In this document: positions 16,117-25,930 of the stretch, piece by piece
Layout: every line of letters starts with the position of its first letter
Numbering within the stretch: the stretch's first letter is position 1
Origin: Oscillospiraceae bacterium
GTDB lineage: Bacteria > Bacillota > Clostridia > Oscillospirales > CAG-272
Direction: 5' to 3'
Assembly (NCBI GenBank): GCA_015064205.1
Contig: SVSR01000011.1
Location: forward strand, 1 to 52,964
DNA length: 52,964 bases
Made by a program: the position numbers and the translations under genes
Notes under the pieces: generated by a model
Told to the model about the DNA's origin: nothing
Database searches by the model: none
The model's input: the letters and a program-made list of their open reading frames with translations, nothing else

Positions 16117-17961
16117 ATGGATGATCTTATAAAAAATATCGAGTATAAGAAATTCAATTATCATGAAATAATACTGACTGTTGCGTTGCTATTATCTCTC
16201 ATTTTTACCGGGGGGTTATATTGGTATCATTGCATTATACCTATACTGCTAATTGCGATATGCTTAATTTCAAAATTGAGGCAAATCAAGAGTTCAGCAA
16301 CAATATATTCGTTATTAATATTAGCGGTATCTGTAATATCCCTATATAATACAAAAGGTGATTTTCAGACCGGTGTATATGAAATTGAAAAAATAGTATT
16401 ATTTATTGCAGCATTATTATCAGGAACAATTCTCAATAAAAAGGAGACAATTACATACGGAGTTTATATATCATCTGTTGTATGTGCTTTGTTTGGAATC
16501 ATAGTATATTGCGGATTGTTTGAACCGGGAGAGTACTTATTAAATGATTTTGGACAAATTCGTTTGCAGTCATTTTTTAAATATGCAAATACGACAGCGT
16601 GTTTTTTTGCGATGGGGTATTACTCTGGCTTAAAGGTGTATCAAACAACACAAAAATCGTTTCATTTGTATGCCGAGATGGTAATTCTTATTGCAATGCT
16701 GCTTACAATGTCAAAGGCATTGATACCGATGTTTTTTGTCTTGGGTTTGTTTTACATATATAGAAATAAAGAAATATCTTGTTTTTATGTAAATAGCATT
16801 ATTTGGAGTTTGATTTTTATTATTCCAATAATATTGCTTGTTGAAAAAAGAATATACTTTATTTCATTTATCGTTGCGATCGTTTGTATAATACTTGGCG
16901 CTAATGTGAGAATTATTAAAACAGAAAAAAACGCCATTATAGTATGGGTTTGTTTTTTGATCACAGGTATTGTGGCAGGAATAGTTCTCTTGGTTGTAAA
17001 GCCCTATTTATTTACAACATTTTCACAGCGTATTACCTATATGGCGGATTCTTTAGAAACGCTACTTAAAAATATTATAATAGGTAGTGGACCGGGCAGT
17101 TGGCGCGTTTTAAAATATTCTTTCCAAAGCGCCGGATATAATGTCTTGTATATGCATAATAGCATTTTACAGTTTGCATTTGAAAACGGAATAGTATTCA
17201 CATTTCTATTGATAGGGTTAATATGTAAAAGTTTATGGGTGTCTGTCAAAAAGAAGAACGATGAATTGGCTATTATCTTATTATTGCTTCTTAGTCACTC
17301 GTTTATTGATTTTGATTTGTCATTCGGAACGATGTTAATAGTTCTTGGTGTAGTTTGCGGGAAAGAAGCTTTTGAAAATAATAAAATGGATGAGCATAGA
17401 AGGATTAAGTTACCGTTTAGTATTATTATTGTAAGTTGCATATGCTTGAGTTGTGTTTATATGGTAACAGAATACCGAGTCAGAGCATCATTTGAAAAAG
17501 CGTGTTTAGAAGAAGCGTATGACGAAGCACTTGAAAAATCAAATACACTGGAATGGCTTTGCCCAAGAGATAGCATCTTGCAGTTAAATATTGCTTCACT
17601 TATAGAAAAAACTTCCGGCGAGATACCAGAAGTTAAAAGCAGAATTGACAAAGCACGGGTGTTATCCCCGGCGGATCCTGTGCCATACGAAGCTTATGTT
17701 TATTACAATATGAATGAGAAAAATCTAAAACAATTCTGTTTAACATATATCAATATGCGTCCTCGTTATGAAGGGACACATCAAACGGTTAAGAACTTCA
17801 TAAACAGAGCGTTTGAAAGAAGTATTATTAACGAAGAAAAAAGAAATGCTTTACTAGAAGAAATGGGGGAAATCAGATTTGACTTAAAGGTTTATGACAG
17901 AGACGAACTGTTGGATAGAATAATGAATCAAAGGCAAAAAGAACGAAAAGAGGTGGAGTGA
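16117..17961 (+). CDS. O-antigen ligase / Wzy-type polytopic membrane protein with TPR-like tail
   Basis: A 614-residue protein with 10 or more hydrophobic segments over residues 20-450. The central loop motif GSGPGSWRVLKY...YMHNSILQFAFENG fits the Wzy_C/O-antigen ligase family, including the conserved His. The C-terminal 150 residues are soluble and helical with paired repeats (EKACLEEAYDEALEKSNTLEWLCP), like the TPR tails of several Wzy_C proteins. Family members join lipid-linked glycans to lipid A, polymerise O-units or, in the PglL type, transfer glycans to proteins outside the membrane. Its place between two secreted cohesin-dockerin proteins makes glycosylation of those proteins attractive but unproven. 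ATG 16117 has only a weak GAG upstream, so it may be coupled to the previous gene, 9 bp away. Confidence 0.75.
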   Translation: MDDLIKNIEYKKFNYHEIILTVALLLSLIFTGGLYWYHCIIPILLIAICLISKLRQIKSSATIYSLLILAVSVISLYNTKGDFQTGVYEIEKIVLFIAALLSGTILNKKETITYGVYISSVVCALFGIIVYCGLFEPGEYLLNDFGQIRLQSFFKYANTTACFFAMGYYSGLKVYQTTQKSFHLYAEMVILIAMLLTMSKALIPMFFVLGLFYIYRNKEISCFYVNSIIWSLIFIIPIILLVEKRIYFISFIVAIVCIILGANVRIIKTEKNAIIVWVCFLITGIVAGIVLLVVKPYLFTTFSQRITYMADSLETLLKNIIIGSGPGSWRVLKYSFQSAGYNVLYMHNSILQFAFENGIVFTFLLIGLICKSLWVSVKKKNDELAIILLLLLSHSFIDFDLSFGTMLIVLGVVCGKEAFENNKMDEHRRIKLPFSIIIVSCICLSCVYMVTEYRVRASFEKACLEEAYDEALEKSNTLEWLCPRDSILQLNIASLIEKTSGEIPEVKSRIDKARVLSPADPVPYEAYVYYNMNEKNLKQFCLTYINMRPRYEGTHQTVKNFINRAFERSIINEEKRNALLEEMGEIRFDLKVYDRDELLDRIMNQRQKERKEVE

Positions 17962-17962
17962 T

Positions 17963-20900
17963 TTGAGAATAATCAAGAAAATGAAAATGTTGGTGTCAAT
18001 ACTAACAGTAATCTGTATGATATCCGTAAATCTCACTCCAATATTTGCTGAAGGCACTATGACGCCCTACTCTCTTGTAGTAAACGAGACTGCGATAGAG
18101 TTGTTAAGAGAACCAGAGCAGAATGAAATGGGACTTATGCTCAGTGCCAAAGAAATATTGGATGCTGTTGATATCAAGTATGAACATGATGAGGATTTGG
18201 ATTCATTCGAAATTTTCGTCAATGATAGTAGCATTATGCTTATGCACAATGCTACACACTACTACATCGATGAAGAACCTGTTGATTGTCAGCCATATTT
18301 CACAGTCGCTGATGTACCATTAATAGAAATAGGTTTTTTGTGTGAGCTTATTGATTATGAATACGAGCACAAGATTGATGAGCGTGTAATTATACTTACA
18401 AAGCTGAATACAGATACATACGAAATTGTTGAAGAGAACAGTAAAACTGAAAACAAAGATGAGTATGAAAATCCCAATATAAGTTCGGTTGAGAAAGAAA
18501 GTAATACGGATTTAGTTGATGAAGCAGATGACACGGATACTACCGAATCTGTAGAAGACACAGAAACAGATACGTCAACTGAGGAGGATACTACCGAATT
18601 CACAGAAGACACAGAGGCAGACATTTCAAGCGACACAGAAACATATTCATCGCGAGGTAGTGGTGCCGATGTTACATATGAAGATTCGTTTGATTTAACC
18701 TATACAGTGAGATCTTCCGGTAATGGGACTCTGTCAGGAACTATAACACTACCGTCTGGAGCGCCTGAAGGTGGTCTCAATATTTCGTTGATATTGGAAG
18801 AGACAAGAACCGTTTATCGTAACTTATATGGAACAAGTGCCTATTATTACGACGCCGGAAGTCAATATACGGTTGCAACCGTAGATTTTTCAGAAGGTGA
18901 AAAGAGTAAAACCTACTTTTTTGATGCAGGAAGTTACCAAAGTAGTACTAAATATTCTGAATATGTAATCTTTTATGAAACTTCTTCAAATGAGATTATA
19001 GATAAAACGGGGTATGTCAAAGAAGATGGTACAACTCAGTTTACTTCAAAACTATCAACAGAAAGTGAATTGGCAAATTATCTTGATATAAAACTGTTTG
19101 ATTACGGCGAAGATATTACTGCTAATATTGCAATATCAGAAAAAGATATGAGTTGTGGTGATAATGCAGTATGGTCGTATGATAAGAAAACCAAAACTCT
19201 TACCATATCCGGTAGTGGTGATGTGTATGATTTTGCACCCCACGGTGCCGGTTGGTCAAACTATGATGAAGAAATCGAAGCTATTGTTATAGAAAATGGC
19301 ATTACATCTATTGGGGAAAATGCTTTCTATTATTGTATATCTGCACAAAAGGTGACTATACCTGATAGTGTTAATGATATTGGCAGAAACGCTTTCCAAG
19401 GATGTAGAAAATTACAATCTGTTGTTATTCCTGAGGGTGTCAAGACTATTGAAAGATATACTTTTTATGACTGCAATAATTTGAACTTGATCGTAATCCC
19501 CAAATCAGTTCAGACTGTATATAATAATGCATTTCCATATAGAAACCCTAGTATATTAAATCTTGTGTATGAAGGTAGTGAAACTGACTGGAATAAGATT
19601 GGGTGCGGAGATTACTTTAATAACAAGTATTTTAACTGCAAGGAATTTGTGGTTGAAAATAATATAGAGTACTTAATTAAAGATGATTCAACTGCTGTAG
19701 TTGTAGGTTTGACAAGTGATACGCTTACTTCTCTGACAATTCCCGAAAAAGTAAAAGATGCCACCATAACAGAAATTTTGGCGGGTGCTTTTGCAAATAA
19801 AACAAATCTAATTAGTGTTACGTTGCCAAACGGTCTGAAAAAAATCGGCGATAGAGCATTTTATCAATGTACAGGATTGATAGGAGTAAATATAAGAGAT
19901 AACGTTTCAACTATCGGTGAATATGCTTTTTATGGGTGTACGAATTTAACAAATATTACTTTACCAAACGAATTGTCTAAAATTGAGGAATGTACATTTT
20001 ACCGTTGCAATAATTTGACAAAAATAAATATTCCCGATAAGGTTATTTCGATTGATGGTAGTGCCTTTGAGTATTGTAAAGGAATAAAAGAAGTAAGCAT
20101 TCCTGATAGTGTAATATCAATTGGGCAGTGTGCCTTTTATTGCTGCAATATGTTAAGAACTATATATTTAGGTAACGGAGTAAAAGAAATTGGCAGCGAT
20201 GCTTTTGGGAATTATAACTGGACAAATGTATATATAACCGATCTTAAGGCGTGGTGCGAAATTGATTTTGAAAACGAGTGTTCAAATCCATTATACGGTT
20301 ACGATAGTATACTTTATTTGAATGGTGAATCAATGAGTGAAATTATAATTCCTGACGAAATAACCGAGATAAAAGACTATGCGTTTTATTGTTGTAGTAA
20401 TTTAGAAAGTGTAGTTTTGCACGAAAACATTACCAGCATAGGTGGATATGCGTTTAGAGATTGTGCACGTCTAACCAAAATTAACCTTCCGAACAGCCTT
20501 TTGACAATCGGGGCATACGCATTTAGCGATTGTTCTTTAAAAAGTATTGATATTCCTGATAATCTCGAAATGATTGAAGAAGGAACATTTAGCGGTTGTG
20601 CCTTTAATACAGTGACAATTCCGGCATCAGTTGTTGCAATAAAAGCAAAAGCTTTTTCGGGATGCAAAAGTTTGACAGAGGTGACAGTGACGTCAGCAAA
20701 TACTCAAATAGTTGGAACTGCATTTAATACTTCAGGATTGAAAATATATGGCTTAATTGGCAGTTCAGCGGAAACCTATGCATCAACGCAAGGATATGTA
20801 TTTGAGGCAATGGATGATGTGATTTATACTATTACTTTTGATGCTAATGGTGGCGACACAGCACCTGCAAAACAAAATAAAGGTTTTGGCACGCCAATTT

Positions 20901-21622
20901 CGCTTACAAGGGACACCCCCACAAAAAAGCACTGCACTTTTCTTGGTTGGAGCTTAACATTGGCCGGAGAAGTAGTATATTTACCCGGAGATACGTTCAC
21001 TGATGATAATGACACAACATTATATGCAGTATGGGCAGAACCGCAATTGACTGTAAATAATAAAAAAGCAGTTATTGGCAGCGAGGTTGAAATTTACATA
21101 AATATTTCTAACAACCCCGGAATAGCGCTTGCCGGATTTGACGTAAATTATGATAACAGTGCAATGACATTAATATCTGCAACATTGGGTGATGTTTTCA
21201 TAGGAGAACTTGAATGTAACATCGAAAATGTCCCCTATGTATTCAATGTGTATGATACCGAGGACAAAGCGAACAACGGAACATTGCTGATTCTGAAATT
21301 TGCGATCAAACAGGAATGCTTCGAAGGCGATTATCCAATAACAGTTTCCAATACAGAGTTTATAAATATAAACGAAGAAGTTGTAACCTTCAATATTGAA
21401 AATGGAAAAATTGACGTCATTGATACATTACCCGGTGATGTAAACGGTGATGGACAAGTAACACGTTCTGACCTGCTTCGGCTTGCAAAAAGCTTTTCGG
21501 GTTTTGATGTGGAAATGGATATGACAGCCTCAGATGTAACGGGTGACGGTGCAGTAACAAGAACTGATTTGTTAAGACTTGCAAAGTATTTTTCAGGCTT
21601 TGATGTGGTTTTAGGCAAATAA
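17963..21622 (+). CDS. Secreted LRR (BspA-type) surface protein with cohesin and dockerin
   Basis: A 1,219-residue exported protein. TTG 17963 is chosen because GGTGGAG sits 5 nt upstream; an in-frame ATG follows at 17981. Domains: signal peptide (about 1-29); copper-amine-oxidase-N-like domain (about 35-150); an acidic Thr/Glu/Asp linker (about 150-230); a beta-rich module; BspA-type leucine-rich repeats (about 440-910, recurring SIGEYAFYGCTNLTNITLP-like units); one InlB repeat (about 953-1022); cohesin (about 1027-1152); two-repeat dockerin (1155-1219, DVNGDGQVTRSD, DVTGDGAVTRTD). The cohesin-dockerin end is a close paralogue of that of the CHAP protein. BspA-type repeats commonly mediate adhesion. 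Part of the operon behind the invertible promoter. Confidence 0.88.
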   Translation: MRIIKKMKMLVSILTVICMISVNLTPIFAEGTMTPYSLVVNETAIELLREPEQNEMGLMLSAKEILDAVDIKYEHDEDLDSFEIFVNDSSIMLMHNATHYYIDEEPVDCQPYFTVADVPLIEIGFLCELIDYEYEHKIDERVIILTKLNTDTYEIVEENSKTENKDEYENPNISSVEKESNTDLVDEADDTDTTESVEDTETDTSTEEDTTEFTEDTEADISSDTETYSSRGSGADVTYEDSFDLTYTVRSSGNGTLSGTITLPSGAPEGGLNISLILEETRTVYRNLYGTSAYYYDAGSQYTVATVDFSEGEKSKTYFFDAGSYQSSTKYSEYVIFYETSSNEIIDKTGYVKEDGTTQFTSKLSTESELANYLDIKLFDYGEDITANIAISEKDMSCGDNAVWSYDKKTKTLTISGSGDVYDFAPHGAGWSNYDEEIEAIVIENGITSIGENAFYYCISAQKVTIPDSVNDIGRNAFQGCRKLQSVVIPEGVKTIERYTFYDCNNLNLIVIPKSVQTVYNNAFPYRNPSILNLVYEGSETDWNKIGCGDYFNNKYFNCKEFVVENNIEYLIKDDSTAVVVGLTSDTLTSLTIPEKVKDATITEILAGAFANKTNLISVTLPNGLKKIGDRAFYQCTGLIGVNIRDNVSTIGEYAFYGCTNLTNITLPNELSKIEECTFYRCNNLTKINIPDKVISIDGSAFEYCKGIKEVSIPDSVISIGQCAFYCCNMLRTIYLGNGVKEIGSDAFGNYNWTNVYITDLKAWCEIDFENECSNPLYGYDSILYLNGESMSEIIIPDEITEIKDYAFYCCSNLESVVLHENITSIGGYAFRDCARLTKINLPNSLLTIGAYAFSDCSLKSIDIPDNLEMIEEGTFSGCAFNTVTIPASVVAIKAKAFSGCKSLTEVTVTSANTQIVGTAFNTSGLKIYGLIGSSAETYASTQGYVFEAMDDVIYTITFDANGGDTAPAKQNKGFGTPISLTRDTPTKKHCTFLGWSLTLAGEVVYLPGDTFTDDNDTTLYAVWAEPQLTVNNKKAVIGSEVEIYINISNNPGIALAGFDVNYDNSAMTLISATLGDVFIGELECNIENVPYVFNVYDTEDKANNGTLLILKFAIKQECFEGDYPITVSNTEFININEEVVTFNIENGKIDVIDTLPGDVNGDGQVTRSDLLRLAKSFSGFDVEMDMTASDVTGDGAVTRTDLLRLAKYFSGFDVVLGK

Positions 21623-21645
21623 AAATTTGAAAGGAAGACGAACCT

Positions 21646-24600
21646 ATGAAAAAGATTTTATGTGTAATGCTCGCTATGATTATGTGTTTATCATCAATTT
21701 CAGTAGCAGCATCAACTTCAAATAATGTCCCAATGGACATTATTGTTGACCAAACGCAGGTAGAATACGGGGAAACAGAAGTAATAGTAAATATTAGTAT
21801 TTCAAACAACCCGGGTATTGCGATTGTTGGCTTTAATGTTAACTATGATAATACAGCAATGACATTGGAATCGGCTACATTAGGCAGCATATTTACCGGA
21901 GACTTGGAGTGTAATATTGCGGCAGTTCCTTTTGTCTTTAATGTATATACCGGTTCTGCAAACAAAGTAGGAAATGGGAAATTAGTAACATTAAAATTTA
22001 AGCTTAAAGAGAACTGTGAAGCAAAGACATATGGTGTTACCATTGATAATGTTGAAGCTTTGAATATTGACGAAGAAGAGCTTCTCTACAAGGTAACAAA
22101 TGGTAGTGTAAAAGTAAATGCTAAATCTTTTGATGGACTTTCATTTAACAATGCAACCTACACATATGACGGAACAGAAAAATCTATAATAGTAAATGGT
22201 GTTCCTTCGGGTGCAACAGTTACTTATACAAGCAATGATACATCCGAGAACAAAGCAACAAATGCAGGTACTTACAATATTACTGCAACAGTTCAAAAAG
22301 CTGGATTTAACGATTGGACTGCAACAAAGACATTGATTATCAAACCCAAGGCACTCAGTGTTAGCGGTCTTGCTGCTCCAAACAAGACTTATGACTCTAC
22401 AACCAGCGCTGTCGTTTCAGGCGGAACACTCGTTGGCAAGGTTGACGGCGATGATGTAAGCATAAGCGGCGGATTCCCGACAAGCGGTAATTTTGCAAGT
22501 GCTAATGTTGGTAACAACATTGCAGTAAATATTGCACAGCTCACGCTTGACGGTGCGGATAAGAACAATTATAAACTCACACAGCCTATTATGCTTAAGG
22601 CTAACATTACCCCTGCGCCGATTTCCGTTAAAGCGGATGATATTACTATAATCAAGGGCGAGTTAATACCTGAGCTTACTTATAAAATTACAAGCGGAAA
22701 ACTTTACGGTAGTGATGCCTTCTCGGGAAAACTTGCAACTACTGCAAATGGCAGTACGATTGGCAACTTTGACATAACAAAGGGTACTCTTTCTGCAGGA
22801 GCAAACTATTCTGTTAACTTCACTAAAGGCACGCTTTCTGTTGTTGATAAAACTCCTCAGAATATAACCGTATCCGAAATTACTTCGAAAACTTATGGAG
22901 ATACAAGCTTTGTAGTTACAGTAACACCCGACTTAACAAGTGGACTTTCACAGTTTACTTATGAAAGCAGCAATCCTGCTGTTGCTGAAATTGCGGCAGA
23001 CGGAACAGTAACAATAAAGGCTGCCGGTGAAACAAACATTACAGTACGCGAATCCGGTAACGAAGACTACGCTCCTTTCACCAAGACTCAGAAGCTTACT
23101 GTAAATAAGGTTAAGATAACTGTCACAGCTGATGCAAAAACAAAGAAAGTCGGCACATCTGATCCAGCACTTACTTATATATATACAGGAGAACTTGTAG
23201 GAGAGGATGCTTTCACCGGAGGTCTTGTAAGAGCAAGCGGTGAATCTGTCGGCAAGTATGACATTAAAATCGGAACACTTAAAATAAACAACAATTATGA
23301 TATTACATACAACAAGGCGATATTTGAAATAGTTAATAAAACCCCACAGGACATAGTTGTTACAGGTATAAGCGACAAGGTTTATGGAGATGCGCCGTTT
23401 GCTGTAAGTGTAACACCCGACTTGGCAAGCGGACTTTCAGAGTTTACTTTTGAAAGCAGTAACACGGATGTAGCCGAAATTGCAGCAGACGGAACTGTTA
23501 CAATAAAGGCAGCAGGACAGACTGTTATAACAGTACGTCAGGCAGGAAATGATGATTATGCTCCCTTTGTAAAAACACAGAAGCTTAATGTGGGCAAAAA
23601 GCCTGTAACTATTGCTTCTGTCGATATAGAGGGTCAGACAGCAGAGCTTGATGGAGTGATTGCAGCAGATACTGCAGTAGAAATAAGCTTTGATGATGCA
23701 GTATATGAGATAGTTGAAGAAAATGCAGGAATTGCAACGGTCAGAGTAGAAAAACTTGCGCTTACCGGTGAGGGTGCTGAAAACTATACTCTTGTGTCTG
23801 ATACTGCTTTGGCAAATGCGGCTCGTGACATTTTTGTAAAGGTTGTTTTAAGCGGTGAAAACGGTGTACTTTCAGGTGCAGGTGTTTATTTGAAAAACTC
23901 TGATGTAACCATAAATGCAAATGCATCAGGAAAATACGATTTTGTTGGCTGGTATGAGGGCGAAGAGCTTGTTTCAAGCTTGTCACGATACACCTTTACT
24001 GCAGAGCACGATATTGAGCTTACTGCAAAATTTGAGGAAAGAGAATCAAGCGGCGGTGCGCTCAGCAGCTACTTTATTGTCAGATTCAATACTGACTCAG
24101 GCAGCAAAATTGACAATCAGATGGTAAAGAGAGGAAGTCGTATAAATGAGCCTGAAGCTCCTGTGAAGGAAGGCTATGTATTTGAAGGTTGGTTTATTGA
24201 CCCTGAGCTTACCGAAGAATTTGATTTTGACACTAAGATAAAAAAGAACACTACGTTGTATGCAAAGTGGTCTGAACTTGAAAAAGAACCTGAAGATGAT
24301 AAGTCGGAAGACGAGAAGGAGCCCGAAACAACAGAATGGCAGAATCCTTTTGATGACGTAAATGTAAGCGATTGGTTCTATGCATCTGTTCAGTATGCAG
24401 CAGAGAACAAGCTCATGAACGGTGTTTCAGAAGATAAGTTTGCTCCAAACGATACTCTTACAAGAGCAATGCTTGTAACTGTTCTTTACCGTAACGCAGG
24501 CGAACCTTCTGTAAACAAGAGCATTCCGTTTAGTGACGTTGATATGGGAGCATATTATGCAAGTGCAGTGATCTGGGCTAAGCAGAACGGAATTGTAAAC

Positions 24601-24897
24601 GGTGTGAGTGAAACCGAATTTGCACCTGATGCTAACATTACCCGTGAACAGATTGCAGCTATAATGTACAGATACGCTCAGTATAAGGGATATGATGTAA
24701 GTGTAGGAGAAAATACAAATATTCTTTCCTATGATGATGTTGAAGATGTTTCAGAGTATGCGGTGGCTTCTATGCAGTATGTGGTAGGCAGTGGACTTAT
24801 CAAGGGTAAGACGGAAACTACTCTCAATCCCAAAGACAACGCTACAAGAGCTGAAATTGCAACAGTGTTGCAGAGATTTATTGAAATGAACAACTGA
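21646..24897 (+). CDS. SLH-anchored surface protein with N-terminal cohesin (anchoring scaffoldin-like)
   Basis: A 1,083-residue exported protein. Signal peptide (1-22); cohesin (about 30-160), closely related to those of the two upstream proteins (NNPGIAIVGFNVNYDNTAMTL); MBG/YDG-type and BIG2-like Ig domains (about 165-690) with a near-duplicate pair; an InlB-like unit; an acidic linker; and three SLH domains (898-1083), which in Clostridia bind pyruvylated cell-wall polymer. The single cohesin and lack of a dockerin make it the likely cell-surface anchor for the dockerin proteins of the same operon. ATG 21646 follows GAAAGGA. Codon use shifts from AT-rich in the cohesin to host-like in the Ig/SLH part. 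Last gene of the operon, ended by a terminator. Confidence 0.9.
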   Translation: MKKILCVMLAMIMCLSSISVAASTSNNVPMDIIVDQTQVEYGETEVIVNISISNNPGIAIVGFNVNYDNTAMTLESATLGSIFTGDLECNIAAVPFVFNVYTGSANKVGNGKLVTLKFKLKENCEAKTYGVTIDNVEALNIDEEELLYKVTNGSVKVNAKSFDGLSFNNATYTYDGTEKSIIVNGVPSGATVTYTSNDTSENKATNAGTYNITATVQKAGFNDWTATKTLIIKPKALSVSGLAAPNKTYDSTTSAVVSGGTLVGKVDGDDVSISGGFPTSGNFASANVGNNIAVNIAQLTLDGADKNNYKLTQPIMLKANITPAPISVKADDITIIKGELIPELTYKITSGKLYGSDAFSGKLATTANGSTIGNFDITKGTLSAGANYSVNFTKGTLSVVDKTPQNITVSEITSKTYGDTSFVVTVTPDLTSGLSQFTYESSNPAVAEIAADGTVTIKAAGETNITVRESGNEDYAPFTKTQKLTVNKVKITVTADAKTKKVGTSDPALTYIYTGELVGEDAFTGGLVRASGESVGKYDIKIGTLKINNNYDITYNKAIFEIVNKTPQDIVVTGISDKVYGDAPFAVSVTPDLASGLSEFTFESSNTDVAEIAADGTVTIKAAGQTVITVRQAGNDDYAPFVKTQKLNVGKKPVTIASVDIEGQTAELDGVIAADTAVEISFDDAVYEIVEENAGIATVRVEKLALTGEGAENYTLVSDTALANAARDIFVKVVLSGENGVLSGAGVYLKNSDVTINANASGKYDFVGWYEGEELVSSLSRYTFTAEHDIELTAKFEERESSGGALSSYFIVRFNTDSGSKIDNQMVKRGSRINEPEAPVKEGYVFEGWFIDPELTEEFDFDTKIKKNTTLYAKWSELEKEPEDDKSEDEKEPETTEWQNPFDDVNVSDWFYASVQYAAENKLMNGVSEDKFAPNDTLTRAMLVTVLYRNAGEPSVNKSIPFSDVDMGAYYASAVIWAKQNGIVNGVSETEFAPDANITREQIAAIMYRYAQYKGYDVSVGENTNILSYDDVEDVSEYAVASMQYVVGSGLIKGKTETTLNPKDNATRAEIATVLQRFIEMNN
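22846..23097 (+). repeat. Ig-like repeat copy 1 within the SLH scaffoldin
   Basis: Codes for an 84-residue unit starting DKTPQNITV and ending PFTKTQKL. It is closely repeated at 23335-23586 (NKTPQDIVV ... PFVKTQKL), including an identical core VAEIAADGTVTIKAAG. The pair indicates internal tandem duplication of a YDG/BIG2-like module. Confidence 0.8.
23335..23586 (+). repeat. Ig-like repeat copy 2 within the SLH scaffoldin
   Basis: Second copy of the 84-residue unit described at 22846-23097, separated from it by an MBG-like domain. Confidence 0.8.
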
Positions 24898-24927
24898 GAT
24901 TTCATGGAATAGATTTATAATAATGAA

Positions 24928-24956
24928 GACGGCAAAAGATTTTCTTTTGCCGTCTC
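24928..24956 (+). terminator. Terminator of the surface operon
   Basis: GACGGCAAAAG / CTTTTGCCGTC with a 5-nt loop, followed by a short T-rich TCTTATCTT, about 30 bp after the SLH protein stop. Confidence 0.75.
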
Positions 24957-24991
24957 TTATCTTCCTCTTACCAATAAAAAATACAAAAGTG

Positions 24992-25020
24992 TTGAAAAAA
25001 AGAAAAATTCGTTGTATAAT
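24992..25020 (+). promoter_or_regulatory. SigA promoter for proC
   Basis: TTGAAA (24992-24997), 17-bp spacer, TATAAT (25015-25020). The start near 25028 leaves a short leader before ATG 25066. Confidence 0.8.
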
Positions 25021-25065
25021 CATTTTAGTACATATTGTCGCGTATGTGGCGGAATGGAGTTTATT

Positions 25066-25872
25066 ATGAAATATGAGTGCGGATTTATAGGCTGCGGTAA
25101 TATGGGAGGCGCAATTGCTGATGCTGTTGCAGGCGCTGTTGACTCCTCAAAGCTTGCAGCTGCTGATTTTTTCAGCGAAAAGACAGAAAGACTTAAAAAT
25201 AAATACGGATACAGTGTTGAGACGACTGAAGGCATTGCTAAGGAAAGCCGATTTATTTTCCTCGGTGTTAAGCCTCAGCTGATGGCAGAAACGCTCGCTT
25301 CTGTGCGCGACGTACTCAGGGCGCGTACAGACAGGTTTGTCCTCGTTTCTATGGCGGCAGGACTTACAAGCGAGAGAATCACAGAGCTTGCGTCAGGTGA
25401 ATATCCTGTTATAAGGATAATGCCAAATACGCCTGTTGGTGTTGGCGCAGGTATGGTGCTTTACTGCACTAACGGACGCGTTCACACAAACGAGCTTGAA
25501 GACTTTAAAAATATCATGAAATTTGCCGGTACGCTTGACGAGCTAAGTGAAAAGCTTATAGATGCGGCAAGCGCAGTATCGGGTTGCGGCCCTGCTTTTG
25601 TTGCCATGCTTATAGAAGCCATGGCCGACGGCGGTGTACAATGCGGTTTGCCGAGAGATAAGGCGATGCTTTATGCTGCAGAAACTTTTGCTGGAACGGC
25701 AAAGTTACTCAAAGAATCAGGTAAGCATCCGGGAAAACTCAAGGATGAGGTTTGCAGTCCGGGCGGTTCTACCATAGTCGGTGTTCATGAGCTTGAAGCG
25801 AGCGGTGCACGTGCAGCCATGATAAATGCAGTATGCGCATCATTTGAAAAGAATAAGGCGCTCGGTAAATAA
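25066..25872 (+). CDS. proC: Pyrroline-5-carboxylate reductase
   Basis: Last step of proline synthesis: NAD(P)H reduction of pyrroline-5-carboxylate. 268 residues, the usual length. The Rossmann motif GFIGCGNMGGAIADA is at the N terminus. The substrate and C-terminal dimer signature is present (VSGCGPAFVAMLIEAMADGGV, then DEVCSPGGSTIVGVHELE). ATG 25066 is preferred over the ATG at 25054 because GGAG lies 6 nt upstream. It has its own promoter and is followed by a TRIC-family gene 58 bp downstream. Confidence 0.95.
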   Translation: MKYECGFIGCGNMGGAIADAVAGAVDSSKLAAADFFSEKTERLKNKYGYSVETTEGIAKESRFIFLGVKPQLMAETLASVRDVLRARTDRFVLVSMAAGLTSERITELASGEYPVIRIMPNTPVGVGAGMVLYCTNGRVHTNELEDFKNIMKFAGTLDELSEKLIDAASAVSGCGPAFVAMLIEAMADGGVQCGLPRDKAMLYAAETFAGTAKLLKESGKHPGKLKDEVCSPGGSTIVGVHELEASGARAAMINAVCASFEKNKALGK

Positions 25873-25930
25873 TAGCTTTAGGTTGGCGGTTTTGGAATTA
25901 TCCTGAATTTTGAGATAAGGAGCGTTCCAA

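Noticed and set aside
10134-24897. Prophage or integrative element built around the tyrosine recombinase
   Set aside because: No phage, conjugation, excisionase or relaxase genes and no tRNA-type attachment-site duplication flank the region; the neighbours are a surface operon and housekeeping genes.
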